Of a stretch of DNA of 64,000 nucleotides, positions 47,030 through 56,064 are shown piece by piece. Every line of letters begins with the position of its first letter. Position 1 is the stretch's first letter. The position numbers and the translations under genes were made by a program. Source of the stretch: Ulvibacterium sp965228935 (GTDB taxonomy: Bacteria; Bacteroidota; Bacteroidia; Flavobacteriales; Flavobacteriaceae); NCBI RefSeq assembly GCF_965228935.1, contig NZ_OZ245846.1, forward strand, positions 4,278,001 through 4,342,000. Reading direction: 5' to 3'. The notes under the pieces were generated by a model that saw only the letters and a program-made list of their open reading frames with translations, ran no database searches and was not told the origin of the DNA.

Positions 47030-49561
47030 ATGCGCCATTTTTTGGTATTTTTTGCTTTTTTGCTGCTGAGTCCGTCCAAAGGCCATGTCCAAACCCCAAA
47101 AATATCTCCGTCTTCCGAAATTTTTCAGTCCCTGCAAAAGCTGAATTTTTTGGGATCTGTCCTCTATGTTGCGGCACATCCCGATGACGAAAACACAAGG
47201 CTTATATCCTATTTTGCCAATGAGAAAAAGGCCAGAACGGCCTATTTATCGCTTACGCGGGGAGATGGAGGACAGAATATGATAGGCCCTGAGCTCAGGG
47301 AACTTTTAGGTGTGCTCCGTACCCAGGAACTATTGGCCGCCCGTCGAATTGATGGAGGGGAACAAATTTTTTCCCGGGCCAATGATTTTGGCTATTCCAA
47401 GCACCCCCAGGAAACATTGAAAATATGGGACGAAAACGAGGTTTTGGCGGATGTGGTCTGGGCCATTCGGAACTTTAAACCGGATGTCATCATCAATCGC
47501 TTTGATCATAGGACTCCAGGAAGTACACATGGTCATCACACCTCTTCTGCCATGCTGAGCGTCGAGGCCTTTGATTTGACAGGAGACCCCAAGGCATATC
47601 CCGAACAGCTTACCTATACGGAGACATGGCAACCCACAAGATTGTTCTTCAATACATTTTGGTGGTTCTATGGAAGTAGGGAAAATTTTGAAAAGGCGGA
47701 TAAGTCCAATATGTTGACTGCGGACATTGGCACCTATTATCCCTTGCTCGGTACTTCCAATAACGAAATAGCGGCCCGGTCCAGAAGCCAACATCGGTCT
47801 CAAGGATTTGGCACCTTGTCTGTCCGGGGATCGGAAAAGGAATATCTTGAGCTTGTAAAAGGTACGCTGCCCAAGGATAAGACCAATATTTTTGATGGGG
47901 TGGATACGAGCTGGTCTCGTTTGGAAGGTGGAGCGGCCATTGGTGCTATCCTGACCCGAGTGGAAGAAAACTTCAATTTCAAAGATCCGTCGGAACATAT
48001 CGATGACCTTTTACGGGCCTATGAATTGATCCAAGGACTTAAGGATGCACACTGGCAAAAAATTAAATCCGAAGAAATCAAGAATCTCATTTTGGCCATT
48101 ACCGGGCTTTATCTTGAGGCTTCGGCCGACGAGTCTTATACAAATCCGGGCAAATCGGTTAAAATTAACGTAGAGGCCGTTAATCGAAGTAATGTGGATG
48201 TTGTGCTGAAATCGGTCTCACTTTCCGGTAAGATGGCGAACGAAAAGGACATCACCCTAAAGGAAAATCAAAAATTAAATTTAACCATCGACCTCGATGT
48301 TCCAAAAAACACAGTATATACCAGTCCCTATTGGCTGAACGAAAAAGGAAGTCTAGGCATGTATTCCGTGAAAAAACAACAGTGGATCGGAAAGCCGGAA
48401 ACACCAAAGCCCTTTGAAGCCAGTTTTGTACTCGACTTCAATGGAATCTCCATAACCTTTCAAAAGCCTGTGGTACATCGCTATGCGGAACGGGACAAGG
48501 GGGAACTTTATCGTCCTTTTGAAATTTTGCCCGAAGCCACGGCACGTTTTGATGATAAGGTCTTGATTTTTGCCAATGCCGAGCCCAAAAAAATCCCTAT
48601 TACCGTTAAAGCACATGCCGACGGTGTTGAAGGGAAGGTCCAGCTTATGTTTTCCAAAGGATGGACGGTTGAACAAGAGACCAAATCCTTTAAAATTGCA
48701 AAGAAGGGAGACGAACAAACCTTGGTCTTTTCATTGATACCACCCTCCTATGAGGATGAAAGCTATATTACCCCTTTGGTCAAGATCAATGGGAATGAAA
48801 TCTCCAAGGAATTGGTTACCATTTCCTATGACCATATTCCTACCCAATCCGTGTTGTTGCCATCGGAAGCCAAAGTGGTGCGGTTGAACATCCAAAAAAC
48901 CGGAGAAAATATCGGTTATATCATGGGTGCCGGCGATAAGGTTCCCGAAAGTTTGGAACAAATCGGTTACACCGTGCATCTGGTAGACCCAAAGGATATT
49001 ACTTCGGAGAGCTTAAGGAAATTCGATGCCTTGGTAGTCGGTATCCGGGCCTATAATGTTGTGGATGAATTAAAATTTAAGCAACGCTACTTGTTGGACT
49101 ATGCCAAAAATGGCGGGAACCTTATTGTTCAATATAATACTTCAGGGAGATGGGACTCCCAATTTCCCAATATTGCCCCCTACCCTATCACATTATCCCG
49201 GGATAGGGTTACCGATGAAAATTCGAACGTAGAAATTTTGGCAAAGAATCACCCTTTGGTAAATTTTCCCAACGCTATTACCAATGAGGATTTTAAGGGA
49301 TGGGTACAGGAACGTGGCCTTTATTTCCCCAATAAATGGTCCAAGGAATTTACCCCAATCCTGTCCATGAACGATCAGGGCGAACCCAAGGCCAACGGGA
49401 GCCTTATTGTAGCTCCGTATGGCAAAGGCTACTACATTTATACTGGCCTAAGCTTTTTTAGGGAGCTACCGGCCGGAGTTTCCGGAGCCTATAAATTATT
49501 CTCGAACATGCTTTCGCTGGGAAAAGAAAAGATCGATACGGAAACCGAGGTAAAAGGATAG
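47030..49561 (+). CDS. Long exported PIG-L-family deacetylase-like protein
   Basis: An 843-residue secreted protein. After a signal peptide (FLVFFAFLLLSPSKG) comes a PIG-L zinc deacetylase domain with the metal motif AAHPDDENTR (His50, Asp52, Asp53), TRGDGGQN, and the third ligand in RFDHRTPGSTHGHH. Beyond about residue 300 are beta-sandwich regions and, near 640-830, an alpha/beta region with FDALVVGIRAYN and NGGNLIVQYNTSG that recalls a ThuA/class I amidotransferase-like fold. PIG-L enzymes remove N-acetyl groups from GlcNAc-type sugars; the substrate of this long form is unknown. I chose the ATG at 47030 (signal peptide start) over the TTG at 47009. It leads a co-directional group with the small ORF, symporter and two sulfatases. 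Confidence 0.88.
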   Translation: MRHFLVFFAFLLLSPSKGHVQTPKISPSSEIFQSLQKLNFLGSVLYVAAHPDDENTRLISYFANEKKARTAYLSLTRGDGGQNMIGPELRELLGVLRTQELLAARRIDGGEQIFSRANDFGYSKHPQETLKIWDENEVLADVVWAIRNFKPDVIINRFDHRTPGSTHGHHTSSAMLSVEAFDLTGDPKAYPEQLTYTETWQPTRLFFNTFWWFYGSRENFEKADKSNMLTADIGTYYPLLGTSNNEIAARSRSQHRSQGFGTLSVRGSEKEYLELVKGTLPKDKTNIFDGVDTSWSRLEGGAAIGAILTRVEENFNFKDPSEHIDDLLRAYELIQGLKDAHWQKIKSEEIKNLILAITGLYLEASADESYTNPGKSVKINVEAVNRSNVDVVLKSVSLSGKMANEKDITLKENQKLNLTIDLDVPKNTVYTSPYWLNEKGSLGMYSVKKQQWIGKPETPKPFEASFVLDFNGISITFQKPVVHRYAERDKGELYRPFEILPEATARFDDKVLIFANAEPKKIPITVKAHADGVEGKVQLMFSKGWTVEQETKSFKIAKKGDEQTLVFSLIPPSYEDESYITPLVKINGNEISKELVTISYDHIPTQSVLLPSEAKVVRLNIQKTGENIGYIMGAGDKVPESLEQIGYTVHLVDPKDITSESLRKFDALVVGIRAYNVVDELKFKQRYLLDYAKNGGNLIVQYNTSGRWDSQFPNIAPYPITLSRDRVTDENSNVEILAKNHPLVNFPNAITNEDFKGWVQERGLYFPNKWSKEFTPILSMNDQGEPKANGSLIVAPYGKGYYIYTGLSFFRELPAGVSGAYKLFSNMLSLGKEKIDTETEVKG

Positions 49562-49564
49562 ACG

Positions 49565-49666
49565 ATGCTGGAAAAACTAGTTTGGAAAAAAGAATACTCC
49601 TTGGTTTTGATCCTTAACTTGATATATGTTCTTTTCTTTTACTATATAATGACAGCCTATATCTAA
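49565..49666 (+). CDS. 33-residue small membrane protein
   Basis: A short gene with ATG at 49565 and TAA at 49664-49666, directly abutting the symporter ATG at 49667 and 3 bases after the PIG-L gene's stop. The peptide has a basic start (MLEKLVWKKEYS) and one hydrophobic helix (residues 13-32: LVLILNLIYVLFFYYIMTAY). Such single-span small proteins in front of a transporter often act as subunits or regulators, but no such role is shown here. It fills the whole gap in an otherwise compact operon, which supports its being real. Confidence 0.65.
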   Translation: MLEKLVWKKEYSLVLILNLIYVLFFYYIMTAYI

Positions 49667-51403
49667 ATGGGAGCCTTAGATTGGATTATATTATCCGGAA
49701 CTTTATTGTTCATAGTCGCCTATGGGGTCTGGAAAACCCGGGGAAGTGCAAATGTAAACGAATACGTCCGTGGCGGAAATGAAGCCAAATGGTGGACAAT
49801 AGGTCTCTCTGTAATGGCTACACAGGCCAGTGCCATAACCTTCCTGTCCACTCCGGGACAGGCCTTCCATGATGGAATGGGGTTTGTGCAATTTTACTTT
49901 GGCCTGCCTATAGCCATGGTTATTATCTGTTTGGTCTTTGTACCGATCTATCATAAGCTAAAGGTCTACACGGCCTATGAGTTTTTGGAAAATCGTTTTG
50001 ACCTTAAGACCCGTACATTGGCGGCGGTGCTTTTTTTGGTACAACGAGGTCTGGCTGCCGGCATTACCATTTTTGCACCGTCCATAATTTTATCGGCCGT
50101 TCTAGGGTGGGACTTGCGTACACTTAACATTATTATTGGCATATTGGTTATTATTTATACGGTCTCAGGAGGTACAAAGGCCGTAAGCGTTACCCAAAAA
50201 CAGCAAATGTTTGTGATAATGCTGGGCATGTTCGTTACCTTCTTCTTTATTCTTGGCTATCTCCCTGCGGACATTTCCTTTAATAAGGCCATGAAAGTTG
50301 CAGGTGCCAGTAATAAATTGGAAATCCTGGATTTTAGCCTAGACCCAAAAAGTAGATACACCTTTTGGAGCGGTATCACTGGAGGTCTATTTTTGGCATT
50401 GGCCTATTTTGGAACGGATCAGAGTCAGGTTCAGCGCTATTTGTCCGGTAAATCTTTACGTGAAAGCCAGTTGGGTCTCGTCTTTAACGGCATCTTTAAG
50501 ATTCCGATGCAATTCTTCATCCTTCTTGTTGGTGTTATGGTCTTTGTATTCTATCAATACAATCCCTCACCCTTAAATTTTAATCCTTCTGCCACACAAG
50601 CGGTAATGGAATCGGAATATGCCGAGGATTATACATTACTTCAAGAAGGTCAAAAGAAATTGGAGGATGAAAAAAGAATGGCCCAAAACAAGTTCTCAAT
50701 GGCTTTGGAGCTAAAGGAGTATACGGCGGTCGAGGAAGCCGAGCGCCAGATTATGAACATCAATAAAAAGGACAGTACCAACAGGGCTACGGCGCGGGCC
50801 TTGATACAACAGGCGAACAATGTGGTAGAGACCAACGATAAGGATTATGTCTTCATTCATTTTATTTTGAATAACCTACCCACAGGCTTAATCGGTCTTC
50901 TCCTGGCGGTCATCCTTTCGGCCGCCATGTCCTCCACCGCTTCGGAGCTCAACGCCCTAGGAACGATTACGGCTCTTGACCTTTACAAGCGTAATAAAAA
51001 TGGGGATTTCACCCAAAAACACTATGTCACCGTTTCAAAATTATTTACACTTCTCTGGGGAGTTATCGCAATTGCCATAGCGAGCATTGCCAACCTTTTT
51101 GATAATTTGATCCAGTTGGTCAATATTATCGGTTCTATATTTTATGGCAACGTATTGGGTATATTTTTACTGGCCTTTTTCTTGAAATTCGTAAAGGGGA
51201 ATGCGGTATTTTTTGCGGCCCTGTTAACCCAGATGATCATTTTTGTCCTGTACTACAATCTAATACATGTCCACCCGCCCGGAGAGGAAAAATTAGGTTA
51301 TCTGTGGCTGAACTTCATCGGATCGGCACTGGTTATTTTAATTGCCATAATTTTCGAAGCGTTTGATAGGATGTTGAAAAATCCGTCCATGAAGTTACCC
51401 TAA
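49667..51403 (+). CDS. Sodium:solute symporter (SSS family)
   Basis: A 578-residue inner-membrane transporter with about 13-15 hydrophobic segments. The family pattern is visible in SVMATQASAITFLSTPGQAF, the TAYEFLENRFD segment, YTVSGGTKAVSVTQKQQ and LLLAVILSAAMSSTASELNALG. A charged insertion of about 80 residues (near 300-390, with the coiled KKLEDEKRMAQNKF) lies between two spans and is larger than usual. It should import a sugar, sugar acid or amino acid with Na+, probably the compound freed by the linked PIG-L and sulfatase enzymes. Confidence 0.93.
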   Translation: MGALDWIILSGTLLFIVAYGVWKTRGSANVNEYVRGGNEAKWWTIGLSVMATQASAITFLSTPGQAFHDGMGFVQFYFGLPIAMVIICLVFVPIYHKLKVYTAYEFLENRFDLKTRTLAAVLFLVQRGLAAGITIFAPSIILSAVLGWDLRTLNIIIGILVIIYTVSGGTKAVSVTQKQQMFVIMLGMFVTFFFILGYLPADISFNKAMKVAGASNKLEILDFSLDPKSRYTFWSGITGGLFLALAYFGTDQSQVQRYLSGKSLRESQLGLVFNGIFKIPMQFFILLVGVMVFVFYQYNPSPLNFNPSATQAVMESEYAEDYTLLQEGQKKLEDEKRMAQNKFSMALELKEYTAVEEAERQIMNINKKDSTNRATARALIQQANNVVETNDKDYVFIHFILNNLPTGLIGLLLAVILSAAMSSTASELNALGTITALDLYKRNKNGDFTQKHYVTVSKLFTLLWGVIAIAIASIANLFDNLIQLVNIIGSIFYGNVLGIFLLAFFLKFVKGNAVFFAALLTQMIIFVLYYNLIHVHPPGEEKLGYLWLNFIGSALVILIAIIFEAFDRMLKNPSMKLP

Positions 51404-51421
51404 TTAATTCAAAAGCTTAAA

Positions 51422-52996
51422 ATGAGACTGACTGCGATTACGATCTTTTTTGTCCTTACCCTTGTTTCCTGTTCCGAAAAAAAAGTTGAAGTTGACGAAC
51501 GACCCAATATCTTGTTCTGTATCGCGGACGATGCTTCCTTCCCCCATATGGGTGCGTACGGGACAAACTGGGTAAAGACCCCGGCATTCGATAGGGTGGC
51601 CAAGGAGGGCCTACTCTTCATGAACGCCTATACCCCGAACGCCAAATGCGCCCCCTCTCGCTCGGCAATTCTTACCGGACGCAATTCATGGCAACTGGAG
51701 GAAGCCGCCAATCATTGGAATACCTTTCCCCTTAAATTCAAAAGCTATGTTGAAGTACTGGGGGAAAATGGATATACTACAGGGTTTACGGGCAAGGGCT
51801 GGGGCCCGGGTAGGGCGACGTCCTCTGACGGTACTCCCCGTGAGCTTACCGGAAAGGCATTTAAGGATGTAACAACCAATCCGCCTACCACGAAAATCTC
51901 TGGAAACGATTATAGTGCAAACTTCAAGGCTTTTCTAGATAGTACCCCTACCAACGGCCCTTGGTGTTTTTGGTATGGAGGTTATGAACCCCATAGGGCC
52001 TATGAATATGGGACCGGCATCGGTAAGGGGAAAAAGGAACTGTCGGAGATCAAGGAAGTTCCTGCCTTTTGGCCAGATAACGAGACCGTCCGGACGGATA
52101 TGTTGGATTACGCCTATGAAGTGGAATACTTCGACCTTCATCTGAAAAAAATAATCGCTACTTTGGAAGCTAACGACCAATTGGAAAATACGATTATTGT
52201 GGTCACTGCGGACAACGGAATGCCCTTTCCCCGTATAAAAGGTCAGGAATATGAACTTTCCAACCATTTGCCGTTGGCCATTATGTGGCCCAAAGGAATC
52301 AAGAATCCAGGAAGGACAGTCCAAGAGTATGTTAGTTTCATCGACTTTGCACCGACCTTTTTGGAAATCGCTGGACTGGAATGGGAGAAAACCCAAATGG
52401 CCCCTACTCCCGGCAAAAGCCTAACCGATGTTTTTAGCGATTCGCAAGACGAAAAGGTAGAAACAAACAGGGATTTTGTCGTTTTCGGGAAGGAACGCCA
52501 CGATGTGGGCAGGCCCAACGATCAGGGGTATCCTATCCGTGGAATTGTAAAGGACAATTATTTGTACGTTAAAAATTTTGAGCCTACAAGGTGGCCTGCA
52601 GGAAACCCGGAAACGGGCTACCTCAACACGGATGGCTCTCCCACAAAAACGGTTATTTTGGATTTGCGACGAAGTGGGGAAAACACAGAATACTGGCAAA
52701 TGAACTTTGGAAAACGGCCCGAGGAGGAACTCTATCAGATAGAGAACGACCCCCTGTGTATGGAAAATCTGGCCGATATGGATGAAATGAAACCCATAAA
52801 AGCGGAGCTTTCAGCACTATTGGTCACAATCTTGAAGGCCCAACAAGATCCACGAATTTTGGGAAATGGCGAAATTTTTGAAAATTATCCCTATATAGGT
52901 AAGGAAAGTAACTTCTACGAGCGATTCATGAACGGAGAGGAAATGGACACGGGTTGGGTCAATGACTCTGATTTCGAAAAGGACAAACTGGATTAG
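51422..52996 (+). CDS. Formylglycine-type sulfatase, lipoprotein (heparan N-sulfatase-like)
   Basis: A 524-residue sulfatase with a lipobox (TLVSC, Cys17). The metal motif is NILFCIADDASFPHMG and the formylglycine residue is Cys76 in CAPSRSAILTGR. VVTADNGMPFPR and the following substrate-side segments are intact. The ADDASFPHMGAYG start resembles the sulfamidase (heparan N-sulfatase) branch, which would fit the linked deacetylase-like protein, but specificity cannot be settled by motif. It begins 18 bases after the symporter gene and ends 13 bases before another sulfatase gene, so these form one operon. Confidence 0.93.
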   Translation: MRLTAITIFFVLTLVSCSEKKVEVDERPNILFCIADDASFPHMGAYGTNWVKTPAFDRVAKEGLLFMNAYTPNAKCAPSRSAILTGRNSWQLEEAANHWNTFPLKFKSYVEVLGENGYTTGFTGKGWGPGRATSSDGTPRELTGKAFKDVTTNPPTTKISGNDYSANFKAFLDSTPTNGPWCFWYGGYEPHRAYEYGTGIGKGKKELSEIKEVPAFWPDNETVRTDMLDYAYEVEYFDLHLKKIIATLEANDQLENTIIVVTADNGMPFPRIKGQEYELSNHLPLAIMWPKGIKNPGRTVQEYVSFIDFAPTFLEIAGLEWEKTQMAPTPGKSLTDVFSDSQDEKVETNRDFVVFGKERHDVGRPNDQGYPIRGIVKDNYLYVKNFEPTRWPAGNPETGYLNTDGSPTKTVILDLRRSGENTEYWQMNFGKRPEEELYQIENDPLCMENLADMDEMKPIKAELSALLVTILKAQQDPRILGNGEIFENYPYIGKESNFYERFMNGEEMDTGWVNDSDFEKDKLD

Positions 52997-53009
52997 TACC
53001 CAATGAACT

Positions 53010-54491
53010 ATGAGGAAATGTAATTTTACCTTGGTTCTAATATACGTCCTTATTTTTTTAGGATGTAAACAACACGGTGAAAAAACGGACGAAAAACTTC
53101 CAGCAACTTCAAAACCGAATATCGTCTATATTCTGGCCGATGACTTGGGTTACGGTGATTTAAGCATATACGGTCAGAAAAGATTCCGCACCCCGAATAT
53201 CGATAAATTGGCGAAACAAGGCTTACTGTTTACGCAACATTATTCCGGAAGCACGGTCTGTGCACCTTCCAGATCTGCATTGATGACCGGGATGCATACC
53301 GGTCATACCCCAATACGAGGAAATAAAAGCAATGCGGAAGAGGGCCAGTTTCCTATAAAGGAGGAAGCTCTGACCGTGGCCGAAGTACTAAAACAAGCCG
53401 GGTATGCTACAGGTGCTTTTGGAAAATGGGGGCTTGGTTTTATTGGTACCGAGGGGGATCCCAATAAACAGGGCTTTGATCAATTCTATGGCTACAATTG
53501 CCAAGGGCAAGCACATCGTTATTATCCTACCCATTTATGGGACAATGATCAAAAAGTAGTTCTCGATGGTAACGATACCAAGAATACCGTACTTTACGCC
53601 CCCGATTTGATTCACAGGAAGGCCCTGGATTTCATCAAAAGTAATGCCGGGCGACCTTTCTTTTTGTATGTACCCTCCGTAATTCCACATGCAGAATTGA
53701 TTGTGCCCAAAGATTCAATTTGGGAGACTTTTGAAAACACTTTTGAAGAAAAGCCCTGGGGAGAAAACAACAGCTCAGGTTCTAGATGGAAGGGAAACGA
53801 TTATGGTTCGGACGACTACCACCCTAAAGGCTATGCCTCCCAAGAAAAGCCAAGAGCCACATTTGCGGCCATGGTATCCCGCCTGGATAGGCAAATAGGC
53901 GAAATAGTGCAACTCCTGGATCAGCTTGGAATTGCGGAAAACACTTTGGTCATCTTCACGAGTGACAATGGACCTCATATGGAAGGCGGGGCCGATCCGG
54001 ATTTTTTCAATAGCTCAGGAATCGTCCGAGGGCGGAAAAGGGATTTATACGAGGGCGGTATCAGGGTACCCATGATAGCCAAATGGCACGGGACTATTGA
54101 ACCGAACCGAAAGACCCATCACATATCGGCTTTTTGGGACATTCTGCCTACATTGGCAGAACTGGTAGGTGCGGAAATTCCAGAAAATATCGATGGTATT
54201 TCGATGATTCTAACACTAAAGAACACGAATGGGCAACAGAAACACAAGCATCTCTACTGGGAATTCCACGAACAAAATGGGAAACAGGCTGTGCGATTGA
54301 ACGATTGGAAAGGAGTTCGATTGAACGTTTATGACAATCCCGATGCCCCCATAGAATTGTATGACCTGTCCAAGGACGTCAAGGAATTGCACAACGTTGC
54401 TGGGGAACATCCTGAAATTGTTTCGGAGATGGAAGCTTTAATGAAGTCTTCAAGAACGGACAATCCCGACTTTCCCTTTACTGGAAACTAG
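53010..54491 (+). CDS. Arylsulfatase A-type sulfatase, lipoprotein
   Basis: A 493-residue sulfatase with a lipobox (IFLGC, Cys19), the metal motif NIVYILADDLGYGD, and the formylglycine residue Cys84 in CAPSRSALMTG. FTSDNGPHMEGGAD and EGGIRVPMIAKWHG are conserved substrate- and metal-site stretches of the arylsulfatase A/GalNAc-6-sulfatase branch. It is the last gene of the PIG-L, small ORF, symporter, sulfatase, sulfatase group. An AraC regulator gene converges on it from the other side. Confidence 0.94.
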   Translation: MRKCNFTLVLIYVLIFLGCKQHGEKTDEKLPATSKPNIVYILADDLGYGDLSIYGQKRFRTPNIDKLAKQGLLFTQHYSGSTVCAPSRSALMTGMHTGHTPIRGNKSNAEEGQFPIKEEALTVAEVLKQAGYATGAFGKWGLGFIGTEGDPNKQGFDQFYGYNCQGQAHRYYPTHLWDNDQKVVLDGNDTKNTVLYAPDLIHRKALDFIKSNAGRPFFLYVPSVIPHAELIVPKDSIWETFENTFEEKPWGENNSSGSRWKGNDYGSDDYHPKGYASQEKPRATFAAMVSRLDRQIGEIVQLLDQLGIAENTLVIFTSDNGPHMEGGADPDFFNSSGIVRGRKRDLYEGGIRVPMIAKWHGTIEPNRKTHHISAFWDILPTLAELVGAEIPENIDGISMILTLKNTNGQQKHKHLYWEFHEQNGKQAVRLNDWKGVRLNVYDNPDAPIELYDLSKDVKELHNVAGEHPEIVSEMEALMKSSRTDNPDFPFTGN

Positions 54492-54563
54492 TTTTTTGAG
54501 TCAAGGGATATCGATTGCCGATACCCCGGTATGGGAAAGACTCATTCAAAAGTCTCTAAAAAG

Positions 54564-55442
54564 CTAGAATTTGGAGACCAGTGGCTTTTCAAGTTTTTTA
54601 CGATATACCGTAGGCGTACATCCCTTTATGGCTTTAAAATGCCTGTTAAAATTGGAAAGATTTTCAAAACCGGATTCATAGGCTACCTGTGAAATATTAT
54701 TGCTAGGTTCGGCCAGTAAGCGGCATGCATACCCTATCCGCAATTTTAGCAAATAGCTTTTGAACGGCATACGATACATCTTTTTAAAGGCCAGAAAAAA
54801 CTGGGTATTGGACATATTGGCAATTTCCAATACATCCCGTAATTTGATGTCTTCCCTAAAGTTTTTCAAAATAAACTCCACGACATCCCGCATAGGGCCG
54901 CTTTCGGACATATGATCTGTTTCCCTAAAAACAGGACTACAGATAAACTCATACTCCTCCGTGGTGGCCAATATCTCAAATATGCCGAACAGGGAATAAA
55001 AGCGTTGTATGGGATTCATGTGTTGCATCCTTAAGACAATTTGGACAAGGCTTTCCTTGGTCTTTCCAAAGAATCTGCATCCCCTGGAAGCATGCGAAAA
55101 AAACGCTTTAAGTCCCCTATTTTCGGGTAGATCAAAGAATTGTTCCCCTATGAATTCCTCTAAGAATTGAATAACATATCCTTTTCCGGTGAACGTTCCA
55201 TCGGCCTTGTTATAAGATGCATCACAACGCCAAACATGGGGCAGATACGATCCCAAAAAAACAAGGTCCCCCTCCTTGAATTCGCTAATGTTGTCTCCCA
55301 CAATACGAACCCCGCTTCCCCTTTTAATGTATACCAGTTCGTACTCCGGATGATGGTGATATATGCTAAAGGCCTTTTCCTCTATATGATAAATAAATGA
55401 TTGATTGGATTCTTTGAACAATCGGATCTCTGTCGTTTCCAT
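54564..55442 (-). CDS. AraC-family transcriptional regulator with cupin sensor domain
   Basis: A 292-residue regulator. The N-terminal cupin has HHHPEYELVYIKRGSG and GDLVFLGSYLPHVW (about 28-75), and the C-terminal AraC helix-turn-helix pair has LEIANMSNTQFFLAFKKMY and NISQVAYESGFENLSNFNRHF (about 190-285). It is divergent from the six-gene RidA operon with a 226-base intergenic region and is its most probable regulator, with the operon's substrate or an intermediate as candidate ligand. Both intergenic promoters are too AT-rich to place confidently. Confidence 0.92.
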   Translation of the reverse strand: METTEIRLFKESNQSFIYHIEEKAFSIYHHHPEYELVYIKRGSGVRIVGDNISEFKEGDLVFLGSYLPHVWRCDASYNKADGTFTGKGYVIQFLEEFIGEQFFDLPENRGLKAFFSHASRGCRFFGKTKESLVQIVLRMQHMNPIQRFYSLFGIFEILATTEEYEFICSPVFRETDHMSESGPMRDVVEFILKNFREDIKLRDVLEIANMSNTQFFLAFKKMYRMPFKSYLLKLRIGYACRLLAEPSNNISQVAYESGFENLSNFNRHFKAIKGCTPTVYRKKLEKPLVSKF

Positions 55443-55668
55443 TCCTACCCCTAATTTTGATTGATACTCTTCTTCAAGTTTTCCCTACAAAAACCCCTTT
55501 TTTCACAGCTAAATATAATTATTTGTATTAGATTATCGGTTTTTGATATTATTAAATTTGAAGGCATACGAATACATTTGAAAGAAAATCTCACAAAAAA
55601 GCCACGATAATTGAATTTTATTTGGCTTTTTCGGTAAATCTTAAAAAATATCACAAACCACGGATATC

Positions 55669-56064
55669 ATGGACAAAGTAAAAATCACTCACCCCCAACG
55701 CGATCCCAATTTTGTAACCGGCGCGTACTCGGACGGAGTAGCCTATAACGGGATGCTATTTTTGAGTGGCCAGGCATCCGTAGATTTTGGGACGTCCCGA
55801 TTTGTATTGGGAAGTATTGAAGAAGAGACCAAGCGAACATTGGATAATATAAAGGCCATTGTGGAAACGGCCGGTGGTACAATGGACGATGCCTTAAAAA
55901 GTACCGTGCATTTAAGGGACATCAACGATTTTGATAAATTCAATGCGGTGTACGCGACATATTTTACGGGTATAAAACCCGCCCGGACCACGGTACAATC
56001 CGTCTTGGGAGAGAACATTAAGGTTGAGATCGATATCATTTTCAAATTGCCGAACGGTCAATAA
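55669..56064 (+). CDS. RidA/YjgF-family enamine/imine deaminase
   Basis: A 131-residue small cytoplasmic protein of the Rid family. The conserved Arg of the active cleft lies in KPARTTVQSV and is followed by the EIDII strand with the conserved Glu. RidA proteins hydrolyse reactive enamine and imine intermediates released by PLP enzymes. That fits the next gene, a PLP-dependent D-threonine-aldolase-like protein, whose ATG overlaps this stop (TAATG). First gene of a six-gene operon. Confidence 0.93.
   Translation: MDKVKITHPQRDPNFVTGAYSDGVAYNGMLFLSGQASVDFGTSRFVLGSIEEETKRTLDNIKAIVETAGGTMDDALKSTVHLRDINDFDKFNAVYATYFTGIKPARTTVQSVLGENIKVEIDIIFKLPNGQ

Noticed and set aside
47330..47998. 222-codon ORF on the minus strand
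   Set aside because: It is antisense to the PIG-L domain, whose conserved motifs establish the plus-strand frame.
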